Source: Gammaproteobacteria bacterium (GTDB lineage: Bacteria; Pseudomonadota; Gammaproteobacteria; Enterobacterales; Alteromonadaceae). From it: DNA of 64,000 nt. Of this stretch, positions 9,843-21,320 are shown in pieces. The notes beneath the pieces are model-generated. The model saw only the letters and a list, made by a program, of their open reading frames with translations, made no database searches and was not told where the DNA came from. The position numbers and the translations under genes are program-made. Each line of letters begins with the position of its first letter. The stretch's first letter is position 1. Location: contig JAAFAI010000005.1 in the NCBI GenBank assembly GCA_018222405.1, forward strand, positions 1-64,000, given 5' to 3'.

Positions 9843-11270
9843 ATGACAACCAAAAAGAAAACAGCTAAACCCAACTATCAATTTGATGCGATCGTTATTG
9901 GTACCGGTCCTGGTGGTGAAGGTGCTGCCATGCAGCTGGCCAAGGCAGGCAAACGGGTCGCAGTAATAGAGAAATATCATGCAGTGGGTGGAGGCTGTAC
10001 GCACTGGGGAACCATCCCGTCAAAAGCGTTACGGCATTCGGTGAGTCGTTTAATTGAATATAACAACACGCCGTTATTCGCCGATAATCACGTATCCCGC
10101 AGTCTGACCTTTTCCGACATTATGAAACATGCCAGCGGCGTTATTCGTAGTCAGACCCGGCTTCGTTCTACCTTTTACGATCGCAACAGAGTTACGTTGA
10201 TTCATGGCGAAGCGAGCTTTATTGATGCTCACACCATTGAAATCACCCGCAATGACGGCTCTAAAGAAATTATCACTGGCGAAAAAACTGCTATTGCTAC
10301 CGGTTCACGGCCGTATTGTCCTAAGGATATCGACTTTAACCATCCGAGAATTTATAACTCTGATACCATTTTAAATCTCGACCATGAACCGCAATCCATC
10401 ATTATTTATGGAGCGGGGGTTATCGGTACTGAATACGCGTCGATATTCCGAGGATTGGGCGTAAAGGTCGACCTGGTAAATATGCGCGATCGGTTGCTTT
10501 CATTTCTTGATGCCGAGATTTCTGACGCCCTGAGTTATCACTTATGGAATAACGGCGTGGTGATCCGCCATACCGAAACGTACAGCTCGGTAGAAGGCAG
10601 AGAAGACTCGGTTATCTTAAACCTGGAGTCCGGCAAACGGATGCGCGCCGACTGCCTGCTGTTTGCAAACGGTAGAACCGGTAACACCGATATGCTTAAG
10701 CTGGAAAACATCGGTCTTAAAGCCGATTCCCGTGGCCAGCTTAAGGTTAACCACAATTATCAGACCGAGGTAGATAACATTTATGCCATCGGTGATGTCA
10801 TTGGCTACCCCAGTCTGGCATCAGCTGCCTATAACCAGGGTCGCTTCGCTGCTGAAGCCATGTTACACGGCAACGCTAATGCGCAGTTGGTTGAAGATAT
10901 CCCAACCGGTATCTATACCATTCCTGAGATCAGCTCGGTGGGTAAAAATGAGCAGGAGCTCACACAGCTTAAGATCCCTTACGAAGTAGGCCGAGCTCAG
11001 TTTAAGCACCTAGCCAGAGCACAAATTGCGTCTACTCAGGTGGGTAGCTTAAAGATTCTGTTTCACCGTGAGACTAAAGAAGTTTTGGGTATTCACTGCT
11101 TTGGTGAACGTGCGTCGGAAATTGTTCACATCGGCCAGGCGATTATGCAGCAACAGGGCGCCAGTAACACTATTGAGTATTTCATCAATACCACGTTTAA
11201 CTACCCCACTATGGCCGAAGCCTATCGGGTGGCCGCACTCAATGGTTTAAACCGGGTCTTTACTGACTAA
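9843..11270 (+). CDS. sthA: Soluble pyridine nucleotide transhydrogenase
   Basis: This 475-aa flavoprotein of the disulfide-reductase superfamily transfers hydride between NADPH and NAD+ in the cytoplasm. The FAD site [10 protein letters not shown] is at about residues 20-30. The diagnostic sequence [17 protein letters not shown] has Thr where disulfide reductases have the second redox Cys. A second dinucleotide site ([11 protein letters not shown]) and the C-terminal dimer domain are present. Length matches E. coli SthA (466). In E. coli sthA is beside fabR; here the desaturase and c-di-GMP genes lie between them. Confidence 0.96.
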   Translation: MTTKKKTAKPNYQFDAIVIGTGPGGEGAAMQLAKAGKRVAVIEKYHAVGGGCTHWGTIPSKALRHSVSRLIEYNNTPLFADNHVSRSLTFSDIMKHASGVIRSQTRLRSTFYDRNRVTLIHGEASFIDAHTIEITRNDGSKEIITGEKTAIATGSRPYCPKDIDFNHPRIYNSDTILNLDHEPQSIIIYGAGVIGTEYASIFRGLGVKVDLVNMRDRLLSFLDAEISDALSYHLWNNGVVIRHTETYSSVEGREDSVILNLESGKRMRADCLLFANGRTGNTDMLKLENIGLKADSRGQLKVNHNYQTEVDNIYAIGDVIGYPSLASAAYNQGRFAAEAMLHGNANAQLVEDIPTGIYTIPEISSVGKNEQELTQLKIPYEVGRAQFKHLARAQIASTQVGSLKILFHRETKEVLGIHCFGERASEIVHIGQAIMQQQGASNTIEYFINTTFNYPTMAEAYRVAALNGLNRVFTD

Positions 11271-11289
11271 TCATCAGGCCCTTAAAGGA

Positions 11290-11319
11290 AAAAAACCGGA
11301 GATAAACTCCGGTTTTTTT
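11290..11319. terminator. Bidirectional terminator after sthA
   Basis: CCGGAG-ATAAA-CTCCGG with an A-run before and a T-run after, so it can stop transcription from sthA and from the converging gene. Confidence 0.9.
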
Positions 11320-11338
11320 ATTCAGTCAATGCTGAAGG

Positions 11339-11647
11339 CTATTTCTGCTCGGTGGCGTTACGCACTAACAGTGCGTCTCTGTGAGCGACGATATCGATAG
11401 TCATTTCTTCGACATTAAAAGTCATAGTTGCCATCGCGTACTTGCTGCTGTTGGTATCAGCAGCTTCAACAATAGTTTGTTGAGCAGCCTGGAAGTCCAT
11501 GTTGTTGCTGATTTTATCAACCATACATGTACTATTAATTTCAAACGTCTTCGCATCCATACAAGAAAATGCTTTATCGTTACCGGTGTCAGCATGCGCC
11601 ACACTAGCTCCAGCAAGCAACAGTGATGCTAATACAACTTTACGCAT
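11339..11647 (-). CDS. Small exported protein of unknown function
   Basis: I place the start at 11647 (MRKVVLASLLLAGASVAHA) because AAGGAGAT lies just upstream and a clean signal peptide follows; a longer frame has no ribosome site. The protein is 102 aa, with cleavage predicted after AHA. The mature part (about 83 aa) contains two Cys (SCMDAKTFEINSTCMVD) that may form a disulfide in the periplasm. No family recognised. It is monocistronic and shares the sthA terminator. Confidence 0.75.
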   Translation of the reverse strand: MRKVVLASLLLAGASVAHADTGNDKAFSCMDAKTFEINSTCMVDKISNNMDFQAAQQTIVEAADTNSSKYAMATMTFNVEEMTIDIVAHRDALLVRNATEQK

Positions 11648-11779
11648 GAGATAATCTCCTTTTGTTAACGATAATTTTACTTTACTGTATTTTTGTCCAA
11701 TTAGCAAACGCCAAATCACAGCTATATGACAGTAATATTACAGTGAGTGTAACAAAGCAAAAAAATTCGCTAATTGCGT

Positions 11780-14011
11780 TTAGTCTGCGTTTCTTTCGGC
11801 CAGAAACTCTACCAGGCTGGTAAATGGCATGGGGCGACCAAACAGATAACCCTGAGCTTCATCACAGCCGAGCTTGATCATAAAGCTCGCCTGCTCGCGT
11901 TTTTCAATGCCTTCGGCAATGGTGGTAAGGCCTAGTTTACTGCCGAGTGTCACAATGGTCTCGGCAATGAAGGCGGTTTCGCCGGGACGGATTTCGGCCA
12001 CAAAGGAGCGGTCTACCTTGAGGCGATCCAACGGCAGCTTTTGCAGGTAACTCATAGACGAAAAGCCGGTACCAAAATCATCAATGGCGATGGTCACGCC
12101 AAATTGTTTCAGGTCTGTGAGTGCATCGATGACGATTTGTGGTTCATCCATCACCACACTCTCGGTAATTTCGAGCTCAAGTAAACTGGGGCTGATACCA
12201 GATTCGGTAATTAAACGTTTGATGCTTTTAACAAACTGCGGATCCCGGAACTGCGGAATCGACACATTTACCGCAACCCGTAAGTTCGGATAACCCAGAT
12301 TCGCCAGTTCCTGAAGACGTTTACAAGACTCCTCAACCACCCAGTAGCCAATATCAACAATCAGCCCGGAATACTCGGCCAGAGGCACAAACTCAGCCGG
12401 TGAGATAAAACCACCGTTACCGTCAGGCCAGCGTAATAAGCCTTCCATGCCAATCACTTTTTCGCTGGAAAGGTCGACCTGCGGCTGAAACCAGAGTTCC
12501 AGTTTGCGGGCAGTAAAATCGTTGCGCAGACGACGGATCATATGCAGTCGCCAGGTAGTTTGCTCTTCGATTTCCGGGGCAAAATACTCAAAGTTGGTAG
12601 TGGGGATTTTCTTGGCCCGGTTAAGTGCGATGTTGGTGCGCTTGAGAATATCCACGCCGGCTTCGGGCTTACGCCCCAGCAAACACAAACCAATTGTGAC
12701 ATTCAGTGGCATAGTGTTATCACCGGCACTGAAGGGCTGCTGAAAAGCCTGATTAATCAGTGCCGGAGTCACCTTATCAGCTTTACCAAACAGGCCAAAT
12801 ACGTCTGCTGCGATACGGCTTTTTTTAACCTCTGCACCAAAGCAGTTATTTAACCGCTGCGCCACGGCTTTAAGAAGTTCGTTACCGGCTTCCTGCCCTA
12901 ACCCGTCGTTAATATCTGAAAACTGGTTAATATCAATTAACGCCGCGCAGAGCTGCTCCTGGGTGTGGTAGTTTTTTGAGTGGTCGAGAATATTAATAAA
13001 TTCGTTGCGGTTGGGCAGCCGTGTGAGCCAGTCTCTGAAGGCAGCGTTTCTGAGCTCATGAAACAGATACACGTTCTCATAACCTACAGAAATACTCGAC
13101 AGGAACACTTCCAGCAGTTGTTTATCCAATTCGCTGATTTCACTGTGCAGGTTTAAGTACACAGCGGCTTCAAAGCCTGAGCTATTTAAGTAAAGCACGG
13201 ATACGCCGGCTTCAAAGATATGCCTCTTAAGCCGTAAACAGCGGCTGACATGCTCTACTATCAGGGCATTATGCAACGACTCGATACGTTCGTTTATGTA
13301 GGTGGCGTAATCGCCGGCCGCGCCGAGCACGTAAACACCATCATCGTCGCGATCTAGCACAGACCCCGCCCGGGCACACACAATGCCTTCGGCCTCTAGC
13401 CCTACCATCGAGCTGATTTGAGTAACGATCCCCTCACAAAATCCTTTAATGGAATGCTCTTCCAGCAAATTGGAGGCTGAGTGGATGATTTTCTGTAAAC
13501 CAATCCGGCTTTGATTAATGGTCAGAATTTGCTGATATGACCGCACCGAAGAAATGACCGTGGTAAGCAATTTTGCCCGGGTCAGCTCTGTTTTGGTTTT
13601 GTAGTCATTAATATCATAGGTTTTAATGACTTCTTCTTCAGGGGCAAAACCTGGCTGGCCGGTACGCAGAATTATTCGCGGCTCATGGTGATTCAGTGTT
13701 TCACGCAGATAGCGTACTACTGTCAGGCCGGCGTCATCGGTTTCCATCACTACATCGAGCAAAATAATAGCAATGCTGCTGCCGTATTCATCGAGTATGG
13801 TTTTGGCTTCTGTGCCGGAATAGGCATGGAGAAAGTTTAACTTGCGGTCGTGAACTTCAAGATCAGATAAGGCCAGGCGGGTAACGGTATGAATTTCTTC
13901 ATCATCATCTACGATCAAGATATTCCATTCTCTTTTATTGCTATGTTCTAATTCCTGATGGGTGTCTTCATCAAGAAATACCAGCTCGTCGTTATCGTAT
14001 TCCGCGGACAT
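11780..14011 (-). CDS. REC-DUF3369-degenerate GGDEF-EAL c-di-GMP phosphodiesterase
   Basis: The 743-aa protein has the same architecture and length as the one at 5607-7838. Receiver (28-160) with Asp86 in LLDVVMETDDAG, DUF3369-type region (165-330), GGDEF domain with AADVFGLFG in place of the active site, and EAL domain (about 490-743). The EAL motifs are GMEGLLRW (EGL variant, Glu kept), VNVS, ELEITES, IDDFGTGFSS, LKVDRSF and AEGIE, so it is probably an active phosphodiesterase without cyclase activity. No kinase gene is adjacent; it may share the kinase at 7860-9722. Confidence 0.9.
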   Translation of the reverse strand: MSAEYDNDELVFLDEDTHQELEHSNKREWNILIVDDDEEIHTVTRLALSDLEVHDRKLNFLHAYSGTEAKTILDEYGSSIAIILLDVVMETDDAGLTVVRYLRETLNHHEPRIILRTGQPGFAPEEEVIKTYDINDYKTKTELTRAKLLTTVISSVRSYQQILTINQSRIGLQKIIHSASNLLEEHSIKGFCEGIVTQISSMVGLEAEGIVCARAGSVLDRDDDGVYVLGAAGDYATYINERIESLHNALIVEHVSRCLRLKRHIFEAGVSVLYLNSSGFEAAVYLNLHSEISELDKQLLEVFLSSISVGYENVYLFHELRNAAFRDWLTRLPNRNEFINILDHSKNYHTQEQLCAALIDINQFSDINDGLGQEAGNELLKAVAQRLNNCFGAEVKKSRIAADVFGLFGKADKVTPALINQAFQQPFSAGDNTMPLNVTIGLCLLGRKPEAGVDILKRTNIALNRAKKIPTTNFEYFAPEIEEQTTWRLHMIRRLRNDFTARKLELWFQPQVDLSSEKVIGMEGLLRWPDGNGGFISPAEFVPLAEYSGLIVDIGYWVVEESCKRLQELANLGYPNLRVAVNVSIPQFRDPQFVKSIKRLITESGISPSLLELEITESVVMDEPQIVIDALTDLKQFGVTIAIDDFGTGFSSMSYLQKLPLDRLKVDRSFVAEIRPGETAFIAETIVTLGSKLGLTTIAEGIEKREQASFMIKLGCDEAQGYLFGRPMPFTSLVEFLAERNAD

Positions 14012-14139
14012 CTTGTTTACGTTGTGACCAATATTATTAGTATCCTACCCCTAATATAGACCTTTGCATAGTAAACTTCCTATACACTAAAGTCGAAACA
14101 GGGTATTTTTAGTTATGTGTTTACGGCGAATGTTATAAG

Positions 14140-15042
14140 ATGAAAATACCCACGCACACATCAGCCACGCAGTGGACCAGCGCTACCAGTAAGGAACGTA
14201 AAGTCCCTAAGCCTGCCAGTGAAGAACCTTCATCCGCCAAACGCCGCTCTACACAGCATAGTAGTTCAACTCAACACCGTATAACCCATTGGTTTTCATC
14301 AATCGGCATTGAGCAATCGGCGCTGGATTACTCCACTCAGCCGTCCAGGCAGATAGCTCAGTATCAAAGCCTGCGCGAACAGAAGCGACTGGCTAACCTG
14401 CAAAAAATTATGTCAGTAGCTTTATCCGTTTCCAGCGGCGAACAGTCTCAGGAGCAGGTCGACCCGGACTGGTTTCATTCGTTTATTTCCATGGCTGAAA
14501 ATATTTATTCCCCTACCATGCAGGAATTGTGGGGCAAGATTCTGGCAGTGGAAGTGCAGCGACCAGGCAGCTTTTCACTACGGAGTCTGGAAACGCTGAC
14601 AAAACTCACCCAACGGGATGCAGGTTTATTCAGCAAGGCTTGCCAGTTAGCCTGTCGGCGCAACAGTGACCCGGCACCAATTATCATTACCGGGTACCAT
14701 CAACAACCCGGATTACTTAATGCCTTGTTTCCGGCCCCGGCCGCACAAACCCAACTGGCTCAGTTTGGCTTGTCTTACACTGATATTCTGGCACTGGGCA
14801 GCATGAAATTATTGTATGCCACAGAGATAGAAACCGGCCTGCTGGACAAGGGAGCATCCATGACCCTGAAGTTTTCAACCGAAAGTTTGACGTTAGAAGC
14901 GAAAAGTAGGCAATTGCTGATGACGTATTACAAATTGACTTCGGTGGGCAGTGAGTTGGCACGCTTGTTACCAAAACAAAAGTCTGAGGCATTTACTGCA
15001 CATATTAAATCGCTGTTTACCCCACATTTTGATGTGGAGTAA
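14140..15042 (+). CDS. TIGR03899-like conserved protein, function unknown
   Basis: The 300-aa soluble protein has a Ser/Thr-rich, probably disordered N-terminus (1-70) and a helical core. Its best conserved part is WFHSFISMAENIYSPTMQELWGKILAVEV (about 110-140), followed by LTQRDAGLFSKACQLACR. I recognise this as the TIGR03899/DUF2806-like group of gammaproteobacterial proteins. It has no signal peptide, membrane span or catalytic motif. It is convergent with cysH and divergent from the EAL gene. The family call is from memory. Confidence 0.6.
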   Translation: MKIPTHTSATQWTSATSKERKVPKPASEEPSSAKRRSTQHSSSTQHRITHWFSSIGIEQSALDYSTQPSRQIAQYQSLREQKRLANLQKIMSVALSVSSGEQSQEQVDPDWFHSFISMAENIYSPTMQELWGKILAVEVQRPGSFSLRSLETLTKLTQRDAGLFSKACQLACRRNSDPAPIIITGYHQQPGLLNALFPAPAAQTQLAQFGLSYTDILALGSMKLLYATEIETGLLDKGASMTLKFSTESLTLEAKSRQLLMTYYKLTSVGSELARLLPKQKSEAFTAHIKSLFTPHFDVE

Positions 15043-15053
15043 ACAACCATTTT

Positions 15054-15803
15054 TTAGATACCGTCACCGAATTCGTGCAGGCCGCATTCACGCTTAAGCC
15101 CGAAGAAGCGGGTATCCTGCTCGCTCATCCCTTCCTGCAGTGACTGAGTGGTATGCCAGTCACCAATGGAAACATAACCCTGCTCCCACAGTGGGTGATA
15201 AGACAAGCCATTATCTTTAAGGTAATAATGCAGGTCTTTATTCGACCAGTCGATAATCGGATACAACTTAAACTGGTTGCCAGAGCGCTGCAGTACGGGC
15301 AAATGCTGACGCGTATCAGCCTGGCTACGACGCAATCCGGCAAACCAGGTTTGTGCCTCAAGCTCTTTTAACGCCCGTTGCATAGGCTCAACTTTGTTCA
15401 TCTTGTTGTAACGCTCGATGCCGTCGATACCCTGCTCCCACAAGCGGCCGAAACGCGCCTCTTGCCAGGCGGGTGAGATATCGCTGCGATACACCTTTAA
15501 GTTGAGCTTGAGCTGCTCTGCCAGTTCGTCGACAAACCGGTACGTTTCCGGAAACAGATAACCGGTATCGGTTAACACAACCGGAATATCAGGCTTTGCC
15601 TGGGTAAGTAAATGCAGCATAACCGCAGACTGCGCGCCAAAGCTTGACGACACAATATGGTTACCCGGCAAATACTCCAGGGCCCACCGGATACGCGCTG
15701 ACGCATCCAGTGTTTCCAGCACCTGATTGATCGCCGCCAGTTCCTCGTCAGTAGTATCAGAGGTAACCGGTCGACGAATCGATTGTAGATCGTGATCAGT
15801 CAT
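15054..15803 (-). CDS. cysH: Phosphoadenosine phosphosulfate reductase CysH
   Basis: The 249-aa enzyme reduces PAPS to sulfite with thioredoxin in assimilatory sulfate reduction. PP-loop features are [14 protein letters not shown] (about 52-66) and [10 protein letters not shown]. The C-terminal [10 protein letters not shown] carries the single catalytic Cys. The Cys pairs of APS reductases are absent, so it is a PAPS-type enzyme. It is the last gene of cysJIH; its start overlaps the cysI stop by 8 nt, which suggests coupled translation. Confidence 0.96.
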   Translation of the reverse strand: MTDHDLQSIRRPVTSDTTDEELAAINQVLETLDASARIRWALEYLPGNHIVSSSFGAQSAVMLHLLTQAKPDIPVVLTDTGYLFPETYRFVDELAEQLKLNLKVYRSDISPAWQEARFGRLWEQGIDGIERYNKMNKVEPMQRALKELEAQTWFAGLRRSQADTRQHLPVLQRSGNQFKLYPIIDWSNKDLHYYLKDNGLSYHPLWEQGYVSIGDWHTTQSLQEGMSEQDTRFFGLKRECGLHEFGDGI

Positions 15804-17508
15804 AAAAATCCTGAGCGGAGTTGATCACCGGGGCAATCACGCCTGTGCGCACTACGAAATCGCCGAATGACTCATTCGCTTCACGCGAGCCGGCCCACTG
15901 GCCAAGAAGCTCATCGAGAATAGTCATGATTTCCTGCTCGGTGATGTTTTCTTTAAACATACGAGGAATACGGGTCCCTTCGCGGTTACCACCTAAGTGC
16001 AGGTTGTAACGGCCCGGCCCTTTACCCACCAAACCGACTTCAGCCAGCATGGCGCGACCACAACCATTCGGACAACCGGTTACCCGGAAGATCACGCTTT
16101 CGTCGCTTAAACCGTGCTTAGCCATTAGCTCGTCGAGCTGATCTACTGCACCGGGTAAGAAGCGCTCGGCTTCCGCCATTGCCAGCGGGCAGGTTGGTAA
16201 CGCTACACAAGCCATAGAATCTAAACGCTGTGCCGATACGTCTGGCTGAATTAAACCGTGCTCTCTGGCCAGCGCTTCAATAGCCTCTTTCTGATCGGCT
16301 GGTACGCCCGCCACAATCAAATTCTGGTTAGCCGTCATGCGAAAATCACCTTTATGGATTTTGGCAATTTCGCGGCAACCGGTTTTCAGGGTTTTCCCCG
16401 GGTAATCCAGAATCCGGCCGTTTTCGATAAACAGCGTTAAGTGGAATTTACCGTCGATGCCTTCTACCCAGCCAATGCGATCGCCACGGCTGGTGAATTC
16501 ATAGGGCTTGCTTTCAGCAAAAGTAACACCGGCACGCTTTTCGACTTCAGCGCGGAAGTTATCCACACCAACACGCTCAAGGGTATACTTGGTTTTCGCA
16601 TTTTTACGATTCACCCGGTTACCCCAGTCACGCTGGGTGGTGACCACGGCTTCAGCAACCGCCAGCGTATGCTCTAACGGGATAAAGCCAAAGTCGTCGG
16701 CCTTACGCGGGAAGGTGGTTTTGTCGCCATGAGTCATGGCCAGGCCACCGCCCACTAATACGTTAAAGCCCACCAGCTTGCCGTTTTCAGCAATCGCCAC
16801 AAAATTAAGGTCGTTAGCGTGAACGTCTACGTCGTTTTGCGGCGGAATAACCACGGTGGTTTTAAACTTACGGGGTAAGTAAGTATCACCCAGGATTGGC
16901 TCCTGATCGGTGGTTTCTACTTTCTCACCATTTAACCAAATCTCGGCATAGGCGCGAGTTTTAGGCAGTAAGTGCTCACTAATCTTAGTGGCCCAGTCAT
17001 AAGCTTGCTGATGTACTTCCGACTCAACCGGGTTAGAGGTACACAGCACGTTACGGTTAACGTCACCGGCTGTTGCAATTGAGTCAATACCTACGGAATT
17101 AAGGGTTTGGTGCATCAGCTTAATATTCGGTTTTAACACGCCGTGAAACTGGAACGTCTGACGGGTTGTTAAACGAATACTGCCGTACATGGTGTACTCA
17201 TCGGCAAACTTGTCGATGGCCAGCCATTGCTCAGGGTTACACACACCACCCGGTAAACGGGCACGCAGCATTACGTTATGCAATGGCTCTAATTTTTGCT
17301 TGGTACGCTCTGCGCGGATGTCACGGTCGTCCTGCTGATACATGCCGTGAAAGCGGATCAGCTGAAAGTTATCTGCGGTAAAGCCACCGGTTAACGGATC
17401 CTTAAGATCCTGCTCAATGGTGCCGCGCAGATGACGACTCTCTGCCTTAAGGCGTTCGTTGTCGGCCAGTTTGCCTTCAACAATATAAGGAGACTTAGTA
17501 TCGCTCAT
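15796..17508 (-). CDS. cysI: Sulfite reductase hemoprotein beta subunit CysI
   Basis: This 570-aa protein, the same length as E. coli CysI, carries siroheme and a 4Fe-4S cluster and reduces sulfite to sulfide with six electrons from CysJ. The cluster ligands are visible as CVALPTC and CPNGC (about residues 434-483). Substrate and siroheme Arg/Lys residues lie in [12 protein letters not shown] and TAGDVNRN. Its start overlaps the cysJ stop by one base. Confidence 0.97.
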   Translation of the reverse strand: MSDTKSPYIVEGKLADNERLKAESRHLRGTIEQDLKDPLTGGFTADNFQLIRFHGMYQQDDRDIRAERTKQKLEPLHNVMLRARLPGGVCNPEQWLAIDKFADEYTMYGSIRLTTRQTFQFHGVLKPNIKLMHQTLNSVGIDSIATAGDVNRNVLCTSNPVESEVHQQAYDWATKISEHLLPKTRAYAEIWLNGEKVETTDQEPILGDTYLPRKFKTTVVIPPQNDVDVHANDLNFVAIAENGKLVGFNVLVGGGLAMTHGDKTTFPRKADDFGFIPLEHTLAVAEAVVTTQRDWGNRVNRKNAKTKYTLERVGVDNFRAEVEKRAGVTFAESKPYEFTSRGDRIGWVEGIDGKFHLTLFIENGRILDYPGKTLKTGCREIAKIHKGDFRMTANQNLIVAGVPADQKEAIEALAREHGLIQPDVSAQRLDSMACVALPTCPLAMAEAERFLPGAVDQLDELMAKHGLSDESVIFRVTGCPNGCGRAMLAEVGLVGKGPGRYNLHLGGNREGTRIPRMFKENITEQEIMTILDELLGQWAGSREANESFGDFVVRTGVIAPVINSAQDFYD

Positions 17509-19346
17509 TAGTAGACATCCTTCTGATATCGTTTTGCTTTGCGCAGTGACAGTAAGTAAGCCTTGGCTTCTTCATCACTCTTACCACCGTGGGTCCTGAA
17601 GATTTCAAGCAGCGCATTTTCAACATCTTTGGCCATTTGGTTAGCATCGCCACACACGTACAGGTGAGCGCCTTCTTCTAACCACTGGTAAACCTCCTTG
17701 CCTTCTTCAAGCAAGCGATGCTGAACATAAATTTTGTCTTTCTGATCACGTGAGAAGGCCAGGCTGATTTTGCTCAGCAGGCCACTTTTCACGTAGCCTT
17801 GCCACTCAAGCTGATACAGGAAGTCCTGAGTAAAGTGAGGGTTACCAAAGAACAACCAGTTCTTCCCTTCGGCACCCTGGGCATCGCGTTCCTGCATAAA
17901 CGAGCGGAACGGTGCGATACCGGTACCCGGACCAATCATGATCACCGGCGTATCCGGATTTTCCGGCAGACGGAAGTTATCGTTTGGCTCAACAAATACC
18001 TCTACTTCACCGCCTTCTTCAAGACGCTCACACAGATAGCCTGATGCGCCGCCCTGATGACGATTACCAAAGGCATCGTAATCAACGTGGGCAATGGTTA
18101 AATGCACTTCGTCTTCTACTTCAGACTGGCTTGATGCAATCGAGTACAGACGCGGTGTTAACGGACGACAAGCTGCCACAAATTGCTCAGCTGTAACCGG
18201 ATGCGGATGGTCGCGAACAATATCGATAATCTGGCGATCGGCCAGATAGTCACGCAGTGCAGCTTTGTCTTCCAGCAACTTCGCTAATGCTTCACAGCCG
18301 GAGGCTTCCTGATAGGCTTTTACAAAACCCGGATAGCTCAGGGTAAGTTCCAGCTTGTTGATCAGCGCTTCTTTAAACGACAGTTTGTGCTCGGCAACGG
18401 TAACTTCCTGATCGGCAGAGGCCTGGATCAGGGTAATAATTTCGTCGGCCAGTGCTGCATCGTTCTTAAACCAAACGCCCAGCGCGTCACCGGCCTGATA
18501 GGTAATACCAGAATCTTCCAGGCTGATTTCGATGTGGCGGATATCTTTCACCGAGTCGCGACCCGTAATTTTTTGCGAGGTTAACAAGGTTGCCTGATAA
18601 GGCGCTTTCTTGGTGTATACCTGCGCCGCAGTGCCGGCGGCGACTGCAGAACCAGTTTGCATGGCAACAGCGGCAGAACCTGCTGAAGTGAAATCATCTT
18701 TTAACGTTTCGATCAGTTTGGCAACCCAGGCCTCGGCTTCAGCTTCATAATCCACATCGCAGTCTACGCGAGGCACAATCAGCTTACCGCCCAGCTTCGC
18801 CAGACGCTCGTCGAAGTCTTTACCGGTTTGACAGAAGAATTCATAGCTTGAATCGCCTAGCGACAACACTGCGTATTTCAGCTTATCAACCTTAGGGGCT
18901 TTTTTAGTGCCAAGGAACTCATGTAACTCAATGGCATCATCAGGCGGCTCGCCTTCACCATGGGTACTGGCCACAATGGCCAGGTGAGTTTCATTTTTAA
19001 TCTGGCGCGGTTTGTAATCGGCCATGCTGATTAATTTGCTGGAGTAACCTGCGGCTTCAACCTTAGCCTGTAACGACTGGGCAATGCCCTTGGCGTTACC
19101 GGTTTGAGAGCCGAACAAAATGGTTAATACCGGCGCTTCGCCGGCCGCCGCAGGCACAGCTGCAGCCTGTCCTTGCGGTAATGCCTGTCCGGACGCTGCC
19201 AGACCTGCCAGGTAACCACTTACCCAGGTTAATTGCTGTGCGTTCAAACCAGAGATCGACTGGGTGATCGCATTCCATTGCGGTTCACTCAGAATTGCTC
19301 CCGGTGAACCGACTGAAGTGTTTTGGTTGTTAGAATTTGCTGACAT
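17508..19346 (-). CDS. cysJ: Sulfite reductase flavoprotein alpha subunit CysJ
   Basis: The 612-aa diflavin reductase passes electrons from NADPH through FAD and FMN to CysI. It has an N-terminal flavodoxin domain (about 70-210, [14 protein letters not shown]), an FAD-binding ferredoxin-reductase-like domain (RLYSIASS, about 400) and an NADPH domain ([16 protein letters not shown]). The C-terminal RYQKDVY closely matches E. coli CysJ. First gene of cysJIH; the promoter must lie in the 90-bp AT-rich gap after the TIGR04219 gene. No CysB site could be assigned. Confidence 0.97.
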   Translation of the reverse strand: MSANSNNQNTSVGSPGAILSEPQWNAITQSISGLNAQQLTWVSGYLAGLAASGQALPQGQAAAVPAAAGEAPVLTILFGSQTGNAKGIAQSLQAKVEAAGYSSKLISMADYKPRQIKNETHLAIVASTHGEGEPPDDAIELHEFLGTKKAPKVDKLKYAVLSLGDSSYEFFCQTGKDFDERLAKLGGKLIVPRVDCDVDYEAEAEAWVAKLIETLKDDFTSAGSAAVAMQTGSAVAAGTAAQVYTKKAPYQATLLTSQKITGRDSVKDIRHIEISLEDSGITYQAGDALGVWFKNDAALADEIITLIQASADQEVTVAEHKLSFKEALINKLELTLSYPGFVKAYQEASGCEALAKLLEDKAALRDYLADRQIIDIVRDHPHPVTAEQFVAACRPLTPRLYSIASSQSEVEDEVHLTIAHVDYDAFGNRHQGGASGYLCERLEEGGEVEVFVEPNDNFRLPENPDTPVIMIGPGTGIAPFRSFMQERDAQGAEGKNWLFFGNPHFTQDFLYQLEWQGYVKSGLLSKISLAFSRDQKDKIYVQHRLLEEGKEVYQWLEEGAHLYVCGDANQMAKDVENALLEIFRTHGGKSDEEAKAYLLSLRKAKRYQKDVY

Positions 19347-19436
19347 AACTCATTAGCCTTATTTGCATACTACTAGGCTAATGAGTTTTCTTGATAACTG
19401 GAAAGAATTAAAATTACTTTTTTATATCTTAAAATA

Positions 19437-20192
19437 CTAGAAGTGAATTTCAAGACCGGCAAAGACGCCGTCGAAGCCCAGATCGGCGTAGATATCGTCC
19501 AGATCCTCAATGTCTACAGTGATGTCGCGATAGCCAACCTGCAAGGTCATATCGATAGCTAAATTCTCGACAAAAGAATAAGTTAGCGCAGCCTGAATAT
19601 CACGAACCTCATGATCATCAAAGCTCAGATAGCTACCCTCAGCGTAAACACCTAAGCCAGTGAACGGCAGGCCAAACTCCACCCGGCTGTACGCCATTGG
19701 GATAATACCTTTAAACGATGCCTCACCACTTTCGCCACTATCAACGTCTTCAACATAAAACGTGCCGTCGATGTATTTACCGTTAACACCAATATCAAAG
19801 CTAACCAGATCGTTATCGAAGATCTCGTAATACAGAATAAGGTCGGCGCTATCGATGCTCGCATCGGTTAATAACGACGTGTTTGCTTCATATACAGTGC
19901 CTTCAAATTCGAAGGCTGCATTCAGATTCGTTACACCGTCGGTATCCAGTTGCAGATAATTCACTTTTACATTAGGAACCAGCGGTACAAAGTGCTCAAA
20001 CGCCACATAGAGTGACGCATTAGTGGTGCTGTCAAAATCAAAGTCAGCCGTATTGGAGGTCTCTGAGAAACCGCCCGAAGTTGAAGTATTCCATCCCTGA
20101 GCGCCGGCGTAGAGCCCCAGCAGCGTATCTGCATTAGTGGCAGGGGCAAGACATAACGCCCCAAGAGCGGCGGCAATGACACGTTTTTTCAT
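19437..20192 (-). CDS. TIGR04219-type outer membrane beta-barrel protein
   Basis: The 251-aa protein has a signal peptide (MKKRVIAAALGALCLAPATNA), then alternating amphipathic strands rich in acidic and aromatic residues. It ends in Phe (FAGLEIHF), as outer membrane barrels recognised by BamA do. I recognise the TIGR04219 family by its MKKR...ADTLLGLYAGAQGWN start. No substrate is known. It is three bases downstream of the DUF2333 gene, so the two are very likely co-transcribed. Confidence 0.8.
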   Translation of the reverse strand: MKKRVIAAALGALCLAPATNADTLLGLYAGAQGWNTSTSGGFSETSNTADFDFDSTTNASLYVAFEHFVPLVPNVKVNYLQLDTDGVTNLNAAFEFEGTVYEANTSLLTDASIDSADLILYYEIFDNDLVSFDIGVNGKYIDGTFYVEDVDSGESGEASFKGIIPMAYSRVEFGLPFTGLGVYAEGSYLSFDDHEVRDIQAALTYSFVENLAIDMTLQVGYRDITVDIEDLDDIYADLGFDGVFAGLEIHF

Positions 20193-20195
20193 CGT

Positions 20196-21188
20196 TTATC
20201 CTTGATTGAGTAATTCAGACAACTCAATTATGGCTGCATTTGCACGAGAAATATAGTTCGCCATTACTAACGAGTGATTAGCTAACATACCAAAGCCGCT
20301 GCCATTCAGAATCATCGGGCTCCAGATAGTCTGCTGAGTTGCTTCTAACTCTTTGATTATCTGCTGTAAACTCACTAATGCATTCTTGTTTTCAAGGACG
20401 CTGGCAAAGTCTACTTCAATGGCTTTCAGAAGGTGTAAAAGTGCCCAGGTAGAACCTCTGGCTTCATAAAATACATTATCCAGTTGCCACCAGCTGGTAC
20501 GGGTTTGGATGGAACTGGGGCGCGGTGTGCTGTTAGACGCCGACTTATCACCAGCCAGATCGGTATTTACCCGCTCCGCCTCAACACTGGCGCTGAGTCG
20601 TTGTGACAAACTGCCAAGCTTTTTCTCAACCTGTTTTAAATACTCACGAAGGTTATCGGCACGGGTATAAAACTGACTGTCGCCAAGAGTGGGATCGGCC
20701 AGATCATCACGATACTGACTCAAATATTCAATAGCCTCTGAGTACTGTGACTCAGCGGAAGGAAACAACCAGTTGCGGCTGTCGATGTTGAATTTTGGCT
20801 GCGCTTTTACCAGATGCGGATTTTCAACCGACTGCGACTGAGAACGGCTAAAATCCTTACGCATGGATAACGACATGTCCCGGACCATTTCCAGTACCCC
20901 GAACTCCCAGCTGGGCATATTGTCGAGGAACACGGAAGGCGGCATTACGTCGTTTGATAAGTAGCCGCCCGGTTTATCCATGAGGGTATCGGCAACAGTA
21001 ATTAATGTGGTAGTAACGGTATAGCCGGGTACTGGTTGCGCATTGGTGCTGCTCATTTGCGCCCTGGCATTGGCTCTAACGTCGAAAGTATCGGGTTCGA
21101 AACTCCAGTAAAAACCAACCAGCCAAAGAAGCAGAAACAAAACACCTACGGTAATACTAATGGTTTTTACATTTAAATACTGTTTCAT
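20196..21188 (-). CDS. DUF2333 family inner membrane protein
   Basis: I use the ATG at 21188 (MKQYLNVKTIS), preceded by AAGGAAA; the longer frame from 21254 lacks a ribosome site. The product is about 330 aa with one membrane span (about 10-29, TVGVLFLLLWLVGFYW) and a large periplasmic part that shows the DUF2333 pattern (PGGYLSNDVMPPSVFLDNMPSWEFGVLEM and the C-terminal ANHSLVMANYISRANAAIIEL). No function is known. It forms an operon with the TIGR04219 barrel, suggesting an envelope role. Confidence 0.85.
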   Translation of the reverse strand: MKQYLNVKTISITVGVLFLLLWLVGFYWSFEPDTFDVRANARAQMSSTNAQPVPGYTVTTTLITVADTLMDKPGGYLSNDVMPPSVFLDNMPSWEFGVLEMVRDMSLSMRKDFSRSQSQSVENPHLVKAQPKFNIDSRNWLFPSAESQYSEAIEYLSQYRDDLADPTLGDSQFYTRADNLREYLKQVEKKLGSLSQRLSASVEAERVNTDLAGDKSASNSTPRPSSIQTRTSWWQLDNVFYEARGSTWALLHLLKAIEVDFASVLENKNALVSLQQIIKELEATQQTIWSPMILNGSGFGMLANHSLVMANYISRANAAIIELSELLNQG

Positions 21189-21320
21189 AGTTTTCCTTGT
21201 TTGCGATTGGCCTTTCAGGTGAACAACCTGCCATACATTCAAAGTATGGCTCATTATGCTAAGTTGTTCATCTCTGAAAGTAAATCCACGGTGGTTGGTA
21301 GAAGGCTGGCGAAGGAGTAA

